Source: M0108 sp964523415 (lineage in GTDB: Bacteria; Pseudomonadota; Gammaproteobacteria; Chromatiales; Chromatiaceae). Taken from it: a stretch of 64,000 nt of DNA. The DNA lies in contig CAZFZB010000003.1 in NCBI GenBank assembly GCA_964523415.1, positions 1-64,000 of the forward strand, given 5' to 3'. Positions within the stretch are counted from its first letter, which is position 1, and every line of letters starts with the position of its first letter. Below the pieces are notes generated by a model. That model worked only from the letters and a program-made list of their open reading frames with translations, did no database searches and was not told where the DNA came from. This document shows, piece after piece, positions 34,843-44,727 of this stretch. The position numbers and the translations under genes were made by a program.

Positions 34843-35817
34843 ATGCGCTGGAGAACCGGCAGGCGAAGCGACAATGTGGAGGACCTGCGGGACGATCCTG
34901 GGTCAACTGGCGACGAATCCGGTCAGTATCGCCTGCCCATACGCATAGGCCGGGGCGCTGGGGTTGGCGGTGGCCTGGGTACCCTCCTCCTGATCCTGGT
35001 CGGCCTCTACTTCGGGGTTGACCTGACGGCCTTCCTCGGCGATGGGATACCCCAACCCGATTCCAGGGGCGGACAGCTGCAGTTTCCGGATACCTGGCAA
35101 CACCAAGGCGCGCCTAAGGCCAAACCCCATCATCATGCCGGTGGCATACAAACCCCGGGAGCCGGGGCCAAGGCTGATGAACTCAAAGACTTTGTCTCCG
35201 TCGTTCTGGCGGAAACCGAGGACACCTGGAGCGAGATCTTCCGTCAAGAACAACGGCATTACCAAGAGCCCAAGCTAGTCCTGTTTTCAGGAAATGTGCG
35301 CTCCGCCTGCGGCTTTGCCGAGGCCGCCATGGGCCCCTTCTATTGCCCGGGAGACCATAAGGTCTATATCGACCTGTCCTTTTATGACGAATTGCGCAGC
35401 AGGTTCGGGGCCCCCGGGGACTTCGCCCAGGCCTATGTCATCGCCCACGAAATCGGCCATCACGTCCAGAAGCTGCTTGGCATCTCCGACCGGGTCGAGG
35501 AGGCCAAAAGCGGCCGCGATAAGGTGGCGGCGAACCAACTCTCGGTACGATTGGAACTCCAGGCCGATTGCCTCGCTGGGGTCTGGGCAAACCGCGCCGA
35601 CCGGGCCCGTGGTATCCTGGAGGCTGGCGATGCCGAGGAGGCGCTCAAGGCCGCCTCCGCCATTGGTGACGACAGGCTGCAAAAGCAGGCACGGGGCTAT
35701 GTGACCCCGGATAGCTTCACCCACGGCAGTTCCGCTCAACGCGTAGCCTGGTTCCGCCGTGGCCTGGAGAAGGGTGATGTCAATGCCTGTAACACCTTTT
35801 CCGCCAAGAACCTCTAG
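34843..35817 (+). CDS. YpfJ-type neutral zinc metallopeptidase
   Basis: 324 aa, starting 3 bp after the RND stop. N-terminal cytosolic part, one helix (about 40-58, GAGVGGGLGTLLLILVGLYFGV) and an extracytoplasmic domain with the zinc motif HEIGHH (H202, E203, H206), two cysteines (GFAE/FYCPG) and the ending QRVAWFRRGLEKGDVNACNTF typical of the family. Substrate unknown. Close spacing suggests transcription with the pump, but the family is also found elsewhere. Confidence 0.9.
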   Translation: MRWRTGRRSDNVEDLRDDPGSTGDESGQYRLPIRIGRGAGVGGGLGTLLLILVGLYFGVDLTAFLGDGIPQPDSRGGQLQFPDTWQHQGAPKAKPHHHAGGIQTPGAGAKADELKDFVSVVLAETEDTWSEIFRQEQRHYQEPKLVLFSGNVRSACGFAEAAMGPFYCPGDHKVYIDLSFYDELRSRFGAPGDFAQAYVIAHEIGHHVQKLLGISDRVEEAKSGRDKVAANQLSVRLELQADCLAGVWANRADRARGILEAGDAEEALKAASAIGDDRLQKQARGYVTPDSFTHGSSAQRVAWFRRGLEKGDVNACNTFSAKNL

Positions 35818-35969
35818 TCTAAATCCATAACATCATGACGCGAGATTCGCCAGCCTCCCCCGGCGACCCATTCCCTGCTCCCCTCGCCATTTTCCTCGCC
35901 TAGCAATATAGCCACCGGGCCAATCTCCGACCCATCCACTCCATTACCCTAACAGGTCCCACAGACATC

Positions 35970-36344
35970 ATGATTTTCACCCGCACACTCGCTGTTCTCT
36001 TTTCCCTTGTCCTCGTCATCCCCGTAGTTGCCGATGAGACCCTTCAGAAGAGTATCGCCGACCTTTACAAGGAGAAAGCAGAACTCGCTGGCAAGCCCGT
36101 GAAGCTCCAAGGCAAGGTTGTCAAGGTCAATAACAACATCATGAACCGGAACTTCCTCCACCTGCAGGATGGTTCCGGTGACCCAGCCGTTGGCACCAAC
36201 GACGTGACTATTACCAGCGACGATACCGCCGCCATGGGTGATACGGTGACGGTAACGGGCACTCTGGTGGTGGACCTGGACTTCGGCGCCGGCTATAAAT
36301 ACCCCCTGCTAGTCGAGAAGGCGAGTATCACCAAGGTCCAGTAA
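35970..36344 (+). CDS. Secreted OB-fold (NrfJ-like) protein
   Basis: 124 aa with a signal peptide (cleavage near VVADE). Mature part is a small beta-barrel OB domain: GKPVKLQGKVVKVNNNIMNRNFLHLQDGSGD and DTVTVTGTLVVDLDFGAGYKYPLLVEKASI. Similar proteins occur near cytochrome and nitrite-reduction genes (NrfJ-like), though no such genes are adjacent here. Function unknown. Confidence 0.75.
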   Translation: MIFTRTLAVLFSLVLVIPVVADETLQKSIADLYKEKAELAGKPVKLQGKVVKVNNNIMNRNFLHLQDGSGDPAVGTNDVTITSDDTAAMGDTVTVTGTLVVDLDFGAGYKYPLLVEKASITKVQ

Positions 36345-36741
36345 CCGCGGCGGTCCTAGTCGAATCCTCGTCAGCACCATACAAGGCCGGATACTCCCCC
36401 GATTGGTCCTTCCGTGGGGCAGCCTCCCCTCCCAGCAAGGTACCGTAAACCAGGGTGTGGAGGGGGCATCTCAGTGGATGCCCTCAAGGAACTTCGAAAG
36501 CTCAACCAAGACGATAGGGGCTGAGTCCAGAGCGGGACCCTCCCCGGGTTGAACCCCTGCCGGTACCGGGCTTAGTACCCAAGCCGCCGGCTTACTGCCC
36601 TGGCCCATGGCTCTGACCTCTTGGGATTTTGTTCCCTGCGGCGAGTTACCGTATCCTAGCGATCCGCTGGTTATTGGGCGTCGGCTCATCAACCGCAGCT
36701 ATCCAATACCGAATTTTTTTTACAAGCTCAAGGAGTAACTC
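36345..36741. other. Intergenic region upstream of aqpZ
   Basis: 397 bp with no supported gene. It ends with an AT-rich stretch including eight Ts (about 36714-36721) and the aqpZ ribosome-binding site AAGGAGT. Confidence 0.5.
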
Positions 36742-37455
36742 ATGAACCTCAGCAATAAGCTCGCCGCCGAATTCATCGGCACCTTTTGGCTCGTCCTCGG
36801 CGGTTGCGGCAGCGCCGTTTTGGCAGCGGCCTTCCCCGGGGTAGGTATTGGCCTGCTTGGCGTCGCTCTTGCCTTCGGTCTGACGGTCGTGACCATGGCC
36901 TATGCCGTGGGCCACATTTCGGGCTGTCATCTTAATCCCGCTATCTCGGTCGGACTGGTGGTAGGCGGGCGCTTTCCGGCCAGTCAACTGATACCTTACA
37001 TCGTGGCTCAGGTATTGGGTGCCACCGTGGCGGCATTCCTGCTGTATGTCATTGCCAGCGGCCAGGCCGGCTTTGCGCTGTCAGCCAGCGGGCTGGCGGT
37101 CAATGGCTACGGCGACCTGTCCCCGGGCAAATATTCGCTGATGGCGGGCTTTGTAACCGAGGTGGTGATGACCGCTATCTTCCTGTTCGTCATTATGGGC
37201 AGCACCGACAAGCGCGGCATTGGTTCCCATGCCGGACTGGCCATCGGTCTGGCCCTGACCCTGATCCACCTGATTTCAATTCCTGTGACCAATACCTCGG
37301 TCAACCCAGCGCGCAGCACGGGACCGGCGCTCGCGCTACTGATGGGTGGCTATAATCAAGCCCTTGGCCAGCTCTGGCTGTTCTGGGTCGCCCCCATCAT
37401 TGGCGGGGTCGTCGGTGCCCTGACCTACAAGATGGTTGGAGGCAAAGAGGCCTGA
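36742..37455 (+). CDS. aqpZ: Aquaporin Z
   Basis: 237 aa, six helices with both pore half-helices intact: NPA at 65-67 (GCHLNPAIS) and 188-190 (SVNPARS). The selectivity-filter residues H176 and R191 favour water over glycerol. RBS AAGGAGT. Monocistronic by spacing; moaB follows after 103 bp. Confidence 0.96.
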   Translation: MNLSNKLAAEFIGTFWLVLGGCGSAVLAAAFPGVGIGLLGVALAFGLTVVTMAYAVGHISGCHLNPAISVGLVVGGRFPASQLIPYIVAQVLGATVAAFLLYVIASGQAGFALSASGLAVNGYGDLSPGKYSLMAGFVTEVVMTAIFLFVIMGSTDKRGIGSHAGLAIGLALTLIHLISIPVTNTSVNPARSTGPALALLMGGYNQALGQLWLFWVAPIIGGVVGALTYKMVGGKEA

Positions 37456-37558
37456 TAGGGACCGGGCATCGACCTCAACCTTGGCCGAGGGTGGGACCGA
37501 CCCCCGGCCGTCCCTGGCCCTCCTATCCTGGCCTAACAACTGATCCGGGCCCTAAAAC

Positions 37559-38089
37559 ATGACTGAACACTTTGAGGATTCCGGTTTTATCCCCTTGCAT
37601 ATCGCTGTCTTGACGATCTCGGACAGCCGGAGGGAGGCCGACGATACATCCGGGGCCCTCCTGTGCGATCAGGCCCAGGCCGCTGGGCACCTGCTTGTGG
37701 CCCGCGAAATCGTTCGCGATGATATCTATCAGATGCGCGCCGTCTTTTCGCGCTGGATCGCCGATCCCGGTATCCAGGTGGTGTTGGCCACCGGCGGCAC
37801 GGGGATTACCGGCCGCGATAGTACCCCTGAGGCTATTGAACCCCTGCTCGATAAGCGCATCGATGGCTTCGGCGAATATTTTCGGGCCATTTCCCTCGAG
37901 GAGATCGGCACCTCCGCTATTCAGTCCCGCGCCCTTGGCGGTTTAGCCAACGGTACCTTCATTTTTTGCTTACCGGGCTCCCAGGGTGCCTGCCGAACCG
38001 CCTGGGACCGGATCCTGGCACCTCAGCTTGACCACCGTACCCGGCCCTGTAACTTTGTCCAGCTCATCAAACGGCTTATGGAGAAGTAG
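37559..38089 (+). CDS. moaB: Molybdopterin adenylyltransferase-type protein MoaB
   Basis: 176 aa MoCF-fold protein (MoaB/Mog family). Conserved AVLTISDSRREADDTSG, VVLATGGTGITGRDSTPEAIEPLLDK and FCLPGSQGACRTAWDRIL segments match. It activates molybdopterin by adenylation for metal insertion, together with MoeA encoded 28 bp downstream. Confidence 0.93.
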   Translation: MTEHFEDSGFIPLHIAVLTISDSRREADDTSGALLCDQAQAAGHLLVAREIVRDDIYQMRAVFSRWIADPGIQVVLATGGTGITGRDSTPEAIEPLLDKRIDGFGEYFRAISLEEIGTSAIQSRALGGLANGTFIFCLPGSQGACRTAWDRILAPQLDHRTRPCNFVQLIKRLMEK

Positions 38090-38117
38090 CTCCAGCACTG
38101 GTACCAAGAGCAACCCC

Positions 38118-39386
38118 ATGACTAACGCCCCAGATTGTTGTTTCACCGACCGACGATCCAACCCTAAAGGGCTCCTGACCAGGGAGGAGGCCATGCAACG
38201 CCTCCTAGCCCAGGCTCGCCCAGTTCCGGATCAGGAACAGATTCCCATCCAGGATGCCTTAGGGCGAATTCTAGCAATGCCGGTGGTGAGCCAGGTCGCG
38301 GTGCCTGGCTGGGATAATAGCGCCATGGACGGATACGCCCTACGCGCCAGCGACCTGGCTAAGACTCAGGGACGCTTGCGTATTTCCCAGCGTATTCCCG
38401 CAGGGAACACCGGGACCCTGCTGGAATCCGGCACCGCTGCTCGAATCTTCACTGGCGCCCCCATCCCTGAGGGTGCCGACACGGTGGTGATTCAGGAGGC
38501 GTGCCGTATCGAGGACGATATGGTCGTCATGCCGATGGAGGTGACCCCCGGAGCCAACATCCGGCGGGCCGGAGAGGACATTCAAGCCGGGACCGAGGTC
38601 ATCGCCGCTGGCACTCACTTGCGCCCGCAGCACCTGGGGGTAGCCGCCTCCGTCGGGGTGGCCAGGCTGGACGTCTGGCGACGACTCAGGGTCGCGGTCT
38701 TTGCCAGTGGCGACGAACTGGTGATGCCCGGCCAACCCCTAGCCCCCGGCCAAATATACAACTCCAATCGCTTTACCCTGTTGGGGCTGCTCACAGGATT
38801 GGGTTGCGAGACCCTGGACCTGGGCCTGGTCCCGGACAACCTGGACGCGACAATAGCCACCCTGACCGCTGCCGCCAGCAAAGCCGATCTGGTACTGGGG
38901 AGCGGTGGCGTCTCGGTGGGAGATGAGGATCATGTCAAGCAGGCGGTGGAGCGGATCGGTACCCTCGATCTCTGGAAGGTCGCCATCCGTCCCGGCAAAC
39001 CTCTGGCCTTCGGACATCTGGGTCCGGAGCGGACGCCTTTCATTGGCACCCCGGGTAATCCGGTATCCCTTTTCGTCACCTTCTGTCTCTTCGCACGGCC
39101 CTTCATCCGCCGGATGCAGGGTACCGCGGAAGGCCTTGAACCCCAAGCCTTCCTGGTCCCTGCTGGCTTTGACTGGCCCCAGGCGGCCAGTCGGTTGGAA
39201 TTTCCTCGCGCTCGACTGGAACCAGGCGAGGATGGCCAGCCTGAGGTTCGCCTTTATCCCAGTCGGTCATCCGGGGTTCTCAGTTCCGTCACCTGGGCCG
39301 GCGGGCTGGCAGTCATCCCCGCCAACCAGACCATCCAACGAGGGGATCGGGTCCAGTACATCCCTCTGACCGAGATCCTCACATGA
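38118..39386 (+). CDS. moeA: Molybdopterin molybdenumtransferase
   Basis: 422 aa from ATG 38118. Domain order of MoeA: N-terminal linker with PGWDNSAMDGYALRASD, FTGAPIPEGADTVV, MoCF domain with NSNRFTLLGLLTGLG and VLGSGGVSVGDEDHVK, FIGTPGNPVSLFVTF, then a C-terminal beta domain. Inserts molybdate into adenylated molybdopterin. Overlaps moaD by 4 nt (ATGA). Confidence 0.95.
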   Translation: MTNAPDCCFTDRRSNPKGLLTREEAMQRLLAQARPVPDQEQIPIQDALGRILAMPVVSQVAVPGWDNSAMDGYALRASDLAKTQGRLRISQRIPAGNTGTLLESGTAARIFTGAPIPEGADTVVIQEACRIEDDMVVMPMEVTPGANIRRAGEDIQAGTEVIAAGTHLRPQHLGVAASVGVARLDVWRRLRVAVFASGDELVMPGQPLAPGQIYNSNRFTLLGLLTGLGCETLDLGLVPDNLDATIATLTAAASKADLVLGSGGVSVGDEDHVKQAVERIGTLDLWKVAIRPGKPLAFGHLGPERTPFIGTPGNPVSLFVTFCLFARPFIRRMQGTAEGLEPQAFLVPAGFDWPQAASRLEFPRARLEPGEDGQPEVRLYPSRSSGVLSSVTWAGGLAVIPANQTIQRGDRVQYIPLTEILT

Positions 39387-39652
39387 TCCAGCTCCGCTAC
39401 TTTGCCAGTCTTCGCGAGCGCTTGGGCACCGGTGCCGAGATCATCCCTGCACCGGCTCCCTCTGCCACCGGCGGTCCTTTTACCGTCGCCGCCCTCCTCC
39501 TGCTGCTGCGCCAACGCGGCGAGCCCTGGAACCAGGCACTGGGCGAGGGGCAAACCCTGCTCGCCGCCGTCAATCAGGCCATGGCACGGCCCGACACCCC
39601 CATCCAGGATGGCGACGAGGTCGGCTTTTTTCCTCCCGTAACAGGAGGATAA
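39383..39652 (+). CDS. moaD: Molybdopterin synthase sulfur carrier subunit
   Basis: 89 aa ubiquitin-fold protein ending in the Gly-Gly tail (FFPPVTGG) that is thiocarboxylated and gives sulfur to precursor Z. IQLRYFASLRERLG at the N-terminus is typical. Coupled to moeA by overlap. The partner moaE is not downstream and must be elsewhere. Confidence 0.94.
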   Translation: MIQLRYFASLRERLGTGAEIIPAPAPSATGGPFTVAALLLLLRQRGEPWNQALGEGQTLLAAVNQAMARPDTPIQDGDEVGFFPPVTGG

Positions 39653-39894
39653 TAATAACCCGAGTGCCTCATCCGCCTGCTCCGCCGTCACCCTAGTAGG
39701 CCCCTCGTCCTGGGTGAAACCTGATACCTCGGCGCATTCGCCACGCGTCAGCAAGGGATGCGGAACCCTGTGCAATCCAGGACCCACCGCCTAGAGGGCG
39801 GGCTGCTTTCGTCCTTCGCTAGACCGTAACTGGTCTTACGCAGGGTGTACCGCTGGGGTAGAACTCCTACAGGGGCCGAAGGGTGGCTGGAGGC
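39653..39894. other. Intergenic region between convergent moaD and phoR
   Basis: 242 bp without a supported gene. A small hairpin CCGCC-N5-GGCGG (39787-39801) followed by GCTGCTTTC could end the moaD transcript weakly. I looked for a cobalamin or molybdenum-cofactor riboswitch here and did not find convincing conserved cores. Confidence 0.4.
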
Positions 39895-41229
39895 CTAAGC
39901 AGAGGTCGTGCACGTAACAAAATCCTCGTCATCGTCCCTGACCAGACGCTCCTCCGGAAAGTCACACGCGAAGCTGCTGCCCTCGCCCACCACACTATCT
40001 ATGTGAAGCTTGGCGCCATGCTCCTGCAGGACGTGTTTGACGATAGCCAGGCCCAGACCCGTGCCTCCCTGAGCACGCGAGCGGCTCACATCGACGCGGT
40101 AGAAGCGCTCGGTGATCCGCGGGATATGCTCCGCCGGGATGCCAATCCCGGTATCGCGAACCAGGAAACGAGCGCCACCCTCGAACCGCTGCCAAACCAG
40201 ATCGATCGTTCCCCCTTCGGGCGTGTAGCGTATGGCGTTATGCACCAGGTTGGAAAAGGCGCTGCGCAGCGGATCTTCCTCGCCCAATAGGTCGATTCCC
40301 TCGTCGCTATAGAGGTGTATTTGGTGGCGTCCGTTGCTCAGGGCGCGCGCCTCATCCGCTAGGGTACGCAAAAGGGTCGGTACGGCTACCGGATGACCCT
40401 CACGGGCCACGGATCCACTCTCGGTAGTCTCGATCCGCGAGAGCAGCAGCAGGTCTTCCAATACGCGTTCCAGGCGCATACCGTGATGCAGCATCTGATC
40501 GAGCGACTGCCGCCAGCGCTCAGGGAGGCTGTCGCGTCGATCGTGCATCGCTTCCAGATAGCCGAGGATTACGGTCAAGGGCGTGCGCATTTCGTGTGAG
40601 GCGTTGGCTACGAAATCGGCCCGCATCCGCAACAACTGGGACAGACGGGTGACGTCACGGGCAATGATCAATCGCTGATCCTTGCCGAAGGCAACGGTGC
40701 GCATGGACAGTACTCGCGCCGGGTCCAAGGGCGAGGCGAGTTCGGTCGCCTCGTCCTCCGTATCACCGGCAAGATACCGGCGCAATTCCTCCGAATCGAT
40801 GCAGTCTCCTATTGGGCGTCCCAGATCCGCGGGCGACACCAGCCCCAGTATGCGGCCCGCCGCACCATTGAGCCACTCAACCTTGCCCTCGGCATCGATG
40901 ATGACGACTCCGTCGGGCAGCGCCTCGGTGGACAGATGGAAACGCCGCAAATGTTCAGCGAGCTTATGTTTGCGCTTACGGCTAAGGTTGCGGATATCCT
41001 GTACCTGGCCATAGAGCGGTTGCCAGGCCCCGGCTCCCCTCGGCACGAGCTTTTGTTTGCCGACTCGCAGCCAGCGTTCGAAACGAGCCTGCTGGAACAG
41101 GCTCCAAAAAATATAGCCCAGCGCAAATACCAGCAGCCAGTTCTGGAGGCTGCCCAAGATGAGACCCTGCGCCACTCCCATCGCCAGCCAGGCGAACAAC
41201 CAGAAGAGTCGTGTAACCCAGAAAGGCAC
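39895..41229 (-). CDS. phoR: Phosphate regulon sensor histidine kinase
   Basis: 444 aa, GTG start at 41227-41229 with GAGGAG upstream, one base after the phoB stop. Two N-terminal helices (about 6-25, 29-47), a PAS domain (about 98-195), HisKA with phospho-acceptor H212 in FVANASHEMRTPLT, and a HATPase domain with NLVHNAIRYTPEGG, DTGIGIP and GTGLGLAIVKHV. Senses phosphate status through PstSCAB-PhoU and phosphorylates PhoB. Confidence 0.95.
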   Translation of the reverse strand: MPFWVTRLFWLFAWLAMGVAQGLILGSLQNWLLVFALGYIFWSLFQQARFERWLRVGKQKLVPRGAGAWQPLYGQVQDIRNLSRKRKHKLAEHLRRFHLSTEALPDGVVIIDAEGKVEWLNGAAGRILGLVSPADLGRPIGDCIDSEELRRYLAGDTEDEATELASPLDPARVLSMRTVAFGKDQRLIIARDVTRLSQLLRMRADFVANASHEMRTPLTVILGYLEAMHDRRDSLPERWRQSLDQMLHHGMRLERVLEDLLLLSRIETTESGSVAREGHPVAVPTLLRTLADEARALSNGRHQIHLYSDEGIDLLGEEDPLRSAFSNLVHNAIRYTPEGGTIDLVWQRFEGGARFLVRDTGIGIPAEHIPRITERFYRVDVSRSRAQGGTGLGLAIVKHVLQEHGAKLHIDSVVGEGSSFACDFPEERLVRDDDEDFVTCTTSA

Positions 41230-41230
41230 C

Positions 41231-41917
41231 TCAACTCCTCGAGAAGCGGTAACCCGTGCCGCGCACGGTCTGGACCAGACCCTCGCAGCCGAAGGGTTGT
41301 AGGGCCTTACGCAGGCGGCGGATGTGTACATCCACGGTACGCTCCTCGATGTAGGCCGCGCGCCCCCAGATTCGATCGAGAAGTTGTCCCCGCGTGTAGA
41401 CGCGCTCGGCATGGCTCATGAAAAAATGCAGCATGCGGTACTCCATCGGCCCCAAGGGCACTCCTTCGCCGTGTGCAAATACCCGGTGGGCCGCCTCATC
41501 AACGGTCAACCCGCCCATCTCGATTCGATCCCCCCTGGATTCCGGGCGGGTACGGCGCAGGACAGCCTTGACACGCAGACGCAACTCGCGCGGAGAGAAG
41601 GGCTTGGTGACATAGTCGTCCACGCCCGCCTCAAAACCCCTTACACGACTTTCCTCCTCACCCCGAGCAGTGAGCATGATGATAGGGACATCACGAGTCA
41701 GTTCATCCTTCTTGAGATCCTTGGCAAGTTGCAGGCCGCTCCCACCGGGTAGCATCCAATCCATCAGGATCAGGTCCGGCAGGCGATCCGCAATCAGGCC
41801 TCGCGCCTTATTCACGTCCTCGGCCTCACGAAAGAGACAGCCTTCGTCCTCCATGGCCAATGCGACCAGATCCCGGATAGCCGCCTCATCCTCAACGATC
41901 AGGATATCTTTTTGCAT
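41231..41917 (-). CDS. phoB: Phosphate regulon response regulator
   Basis: 228 aa OmpR-type regulator from ATG 41917 (the frame runs upstream to a TTG). Receiver domain with phospho-acceptor D53 (LILMDWMLPG) and K105 (YVTKPF), then a winged helix with RVYTRGQLLDRIWGRAAYIEERTVDVHIRRLRKAL. Activates pho-regulon genes, including the pst operon upstream. Confidence 0.96.
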   Translation of the reverse strand: MQKDILIVEDEAAIRDLVALAMEDEGCLFREAEDVNKARGLIADRLPDLILMDWMLPGGSGLQLAKDLKKDELTRDVPIIMLTARGEEESRVRGFEAGVDDYVTKPFSPRELRLRVKAVLRRTRPESRGDRIEMGGLTVDEAAHRVFAHGEGVPLGPMEYRMLHFFMSHAERVYTRGQLLDRIWGRAAYIEERTVDVHIRRLRKALQPFGCEGLVQTVRGTGYRFSRS

Positions 41918-42237
41918 GAACTTCTGTGCGGTTGCAGTTAGTTGAGGGCTATTCAACTACGACAATGTTTCATGGTCGTGACACGCGACGAGTCACCGCT
42001 ACCGAAAAGAGCCTGGGCGGGACCGCTTCATCACCTTATCGAGCCGTCCAACGAGGTTAACGCACAGGCCCGCAAAGGATCGGAGGACACCGCGCCAGGT
42101 CGCCTCTTCAACGCCGACTCTGCTCCTTCCCGCCGACTTCATCGGGGGTTCCAATGCCGCACTGTTGCATGCCATTTGACTGGCCAAGATCGATGAATCC
42201 GGCTCGAGGCAGACCTCTCCGGTGCTGCCTTGACACC

Positions 42238-42969
42238 CTAGCCGAGGTTCCTCAGAACGGTGGACTTGAGAGATTCGAAATCCAGGAAACGTACATCGAT
42301 ACCAGTTCCGAGATAGATCACCGATTCGGCGATGTTCTTGGCGTGCCCCCCCATACGTTCCACCGCCCTTAGTACCAGAACGGTATCCACCGCATAACCG
42401 ACGCTGCGGGCATCCTGGAGCAGATAGGTCACCAGCCGGCGCAACGCGCCCTCGAGTTCGCCCTCCATATCCTGATCCCGCTCGACCACCGACAAGGCCA
42501 AATGCAGATCCATCTGGTCGAAGGCGGCCAGGCTGTCACGCAGCATGGCCGCGGATAGCCCGGCGAGATAAGGGATATCCTCCAACATCCCGGGATTGGG
42601 CGCGGCCTGTCCGTTGCCGTCATAGATCTTCACCACCAGACGTGCCACCTTGCGGGCCATATCGCCGATGCGCTCCAAGTCAGTGATGGACTTGGCAATG
42701 GTAATCAACTCCCGAAGGTCGATGGCCACCGGCTGGCGTTTGACCAACACGCCTACGAGTTCCTGATCGATGCGCTGATTGGCCTCGTCGACCCGGCGAT
42801 CCCCTGCGATCACCGCCTGCGCCGCCCGCGGGTCCTCCTGCTTGAGCGCTCTGGTAGCACGCTCGATCTGATCGAGCACCAAGGCGCCCATCCTCATGAT
42901 TTCGTCGTGCAGGCCCGCCAACTCCCCATCAAAACGGCGCATGATGTGGCTTCTTTCCAATTGCGTCAT
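42238..42969 (-). CDS. phoU: Phosphate signalling complex protein PhoU
   Basis: 243 aa, two three-helix-bundle repeats with metal-binding signature regions (ITDLERIGDMARKVARL and LRAVERMGGHAKNIAESV). Links the Pst transporter to PhoR and holds PhoR in phosphatase mode when phosphate is ample. Follows pstB by 17 bp; about 320 bp separate it from phoB. Confidence 0.96.
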   Translation of the reverse strand: MTQLERSHIMRRFDGELAGLHDEIMRMGALVLDQIERATRALKQEDPRAAQAVIAGDRRVDEANQRIDQELVGVLVKRQPVAIDLRELITIAKSITDLERIGDMARKVARLVVKIYDGNGQAAPNPGMLEDIPYLAGLSAAMLRDSLAAFDQMDLHLALSVVERDQDMEGELEGALRRLVTYLLQDARSVGYAVDTVLVLRAVERMGGHAKNIAESVIYLGTGIDVRFLDFESLKSTVLRNLG

Positions 42970-42986
42970 CGATATTGCCTCCTAGA

Positions 42987-43868
42987 TCAACCAAAACGAC
43001 CGGTGATGTAGTCTTCGGTCTGTTTTACCTTAGGATTGACAAAGAGTTGGCCCGTGACGTCAAACTCGATCAGGTCCCCCAGATACATGAAGGCGGTGTA
43101 GTCGGAGATGCGCGCCGCCTGCTGCATGTTGTGGGTGACGATGGCGAGGGTGTAATCGGCCTTTAGTTCATCGATAAGTTCCTCAATCTTGTAGGTGGAT
43201 ATGGGATCCAACGCTGAGGTCGGCTCATCAAGCAGAACGATCTCCGGTTTCACAGCCACCGCTCGCGCTATGCACAGGCGCTGCTGCTGTCCGCCTGAGA
43301 GCGATAGCCCGCTCCGCTGGAGCTTGTCCTTAACCTCCTCCCACAGGGCCGCCTTGGATAGTGCCCATTCGACCCGCTCGTTCAAGTCCGCAGCGGACAG
43401 CTTTTCATACAGCCGCACCCCGAAGGCGATGTTTTCATGGATGGTCATAGGAAACGGCGTCGGCTTCTGGAACACCATGCCGATCTTGGCACGCACCAGA
43501 TTCACATCCTGCTTCCTGTCCAGCAGGTTCTTGCCGTTAAAGAGGATCTCGCCCTCTGCCCGCTGACCCGGATAGAGATCGAACATGCGGTTGAAGGTGC
43601 GCAGCAGTGTCGACTTGCCACAGCCGGAGGGTCCGATGAAGGCCGTCACCTGATTGCGGGCCAGGTCCAGATCGATATTCCTCAGGCTGCGAAAATCCCC
43701 GTAGTAAAAATTGAGGCTACGTACCCGTAATACGGGATTGGCAATGGGTGGTTCTAGCATGGAGGGCTCCCTGGAAACCTTTGTCTTGCGAATAGCAGCC
43801 GCTGGCCCTGTCATTGCCGCATCTTCGGGCAACAGCGGAAAACGATTGATGATCGCTTTTTCAAACAT
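42987..43868 (-). CDS. pstB: Phosphate ABC transporter ATP-binding protein
   Basis: 293 aa from ATG 43868 (GAGGGG upstream), about 10 bp past the pstA stop. Walker A GPSGCGKST, signature LSGGQQQR, Walker B IVLLDEPTS, and the PstB-typical QKPTPFPMTIHENI. The N-terminal 50 residues are an extension before the ABC core. Energises PstAC import of phosphate. Confidence 0.97.
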   Translation of the reverse strand: MFEKAIINRFPLLPEDAAMTGPAAAIRKTKVSREPSMLEPPIANPVLRVRSLNFYYGDFRSLRNIDLDLARNQVTAFIGPSGCGKSTLLRTFNRMFDLYPGQRAEGEILFNGKNLLDRKQDVNLVRAKIGMVFQKPTPFPMTIHENIAFGVRLYEKLSAADLNERVEWALSKAALWEEVKDKLQRSGLSLSGGQQQRLCIARAVAVKPEIVLLDEPTSALDPISTYKIEELIDELKADYTLAIVTHNMQQAARISDYTAFMYLGDLIEFDVTGQLFVNPKVKQTEDYITGRFG

Positions 43869-43878
43869 GGCTGGCCCC

Positions 43879-44718
43879 TCAGTACTTCCTCTCATGGAAT
43901 AGGACTCGCGCCAGGATGTTGACACCCAGCACCAGCAGGGCGATCAGCAGAGCACCGCCCCAGGCCAGCGAGACCCAGTTGTCGTAGGGACTCATGGCGA
44001 ATTGGAAGATCACCACGGGCAAGTTGCCCAGCGGCTGGGACATATCGGTACTGTAGAACTGATTGTTCAAGGCCGTAAACAGCAGAGGCGCGGTCTCGCC
44101 CATGACCCGTGCGATGGCCAGTAGCACACCAGTCACCACCCCGGCCTTCACTCCCCGCAGGCTAACCTTCAGGGATACCCGCCAGCGTGGAGCTCCCACC
44201 GCAAAGGCGGCCTCACGCAGACTGGCCGGCACCAGCAGTAACATGTTCTCGGTCGTCCGCACCACCACCGGAATGGCTATCAGCGACAAGGCCACGGAGC
44301 CCGCCCAACCGGAAAAGGTGCCTAGGGTCGCCACCATCAGGGCATAAACGAACAGGCCAATGACGATGGAGGGTGCCGAAAGCATGATGTCGGTTACAAA
44401 GCGGGTGGCAGCGGCGAACCGCGACCCGGTTCCAAACTCCGCCAGGTAGATACCCGCGAGGATGCCCACCGGTGTAGATACCAAGGTCGTCAATGCGACG
44501 ATCAATGCGCTACCGATGATGGCGTTACGCAGACCACCACCGGGCGTTCCCGGCGCGGGGGTATCGTGGGTAAAGAAGTCCCAGGACAGGGCCGAGAAAC
44601 CCTTGGAAAACAGGGTCCACAGGATCCACATCAAGACCGCCAGACCGAAGGCCATGGTGGCCATCGACAGCGCGATACCGATGCGGTTGGTCCAGACCCG
44701 TCGTTTGTAGAGGTTCAT
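43879..44718 (-). CDS. pstA: Phosphate ABC transporter permease PstA
   Basis: 279 aa, six helices, with the EAA-like coupling loop SLREAAFAVGAPRWRVSLKVSL and VMGETAPLLFTA. Forms the membrane channel with PstC, encoded 9 bp upstream. Confidence 0.96.
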   Translation of the reverse strand: MNLYKRRVWTNRIGIALSMATMAFGLAVLMWILWTLFSKGFSALSWDFFTHDTPAPGTPGGGLRNAIIGSALIVALTTLVSTPVGILAGIYLAEFGTGSRFAAATRFVTDIMLSAPSIVIGLFVYALMVATLGTFSGWAGSVALSLIAIPVVVRTTENMLLLVPASLREAAFAVGAPRWRVSLKVSLRGVKAGVVTGVLLAIARVMGETAPLLFTALNNQFYSTDMSQPLGNLPVVIFQFAMSPYDNWVSLAWGGALLIALLVLGVNILARVLFHERKY

Positions 44719-44727
44719 GCCAAGTCC

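Noticed and set aside
39653..39894. Possible cobalamin or molybdenum-cofactor riboswitch after moaD
   Set aside because: A stretch near 39770-39800 faintly resembles a cobalamin core, but the conserved boxes do not line up and no regulated gene follows.
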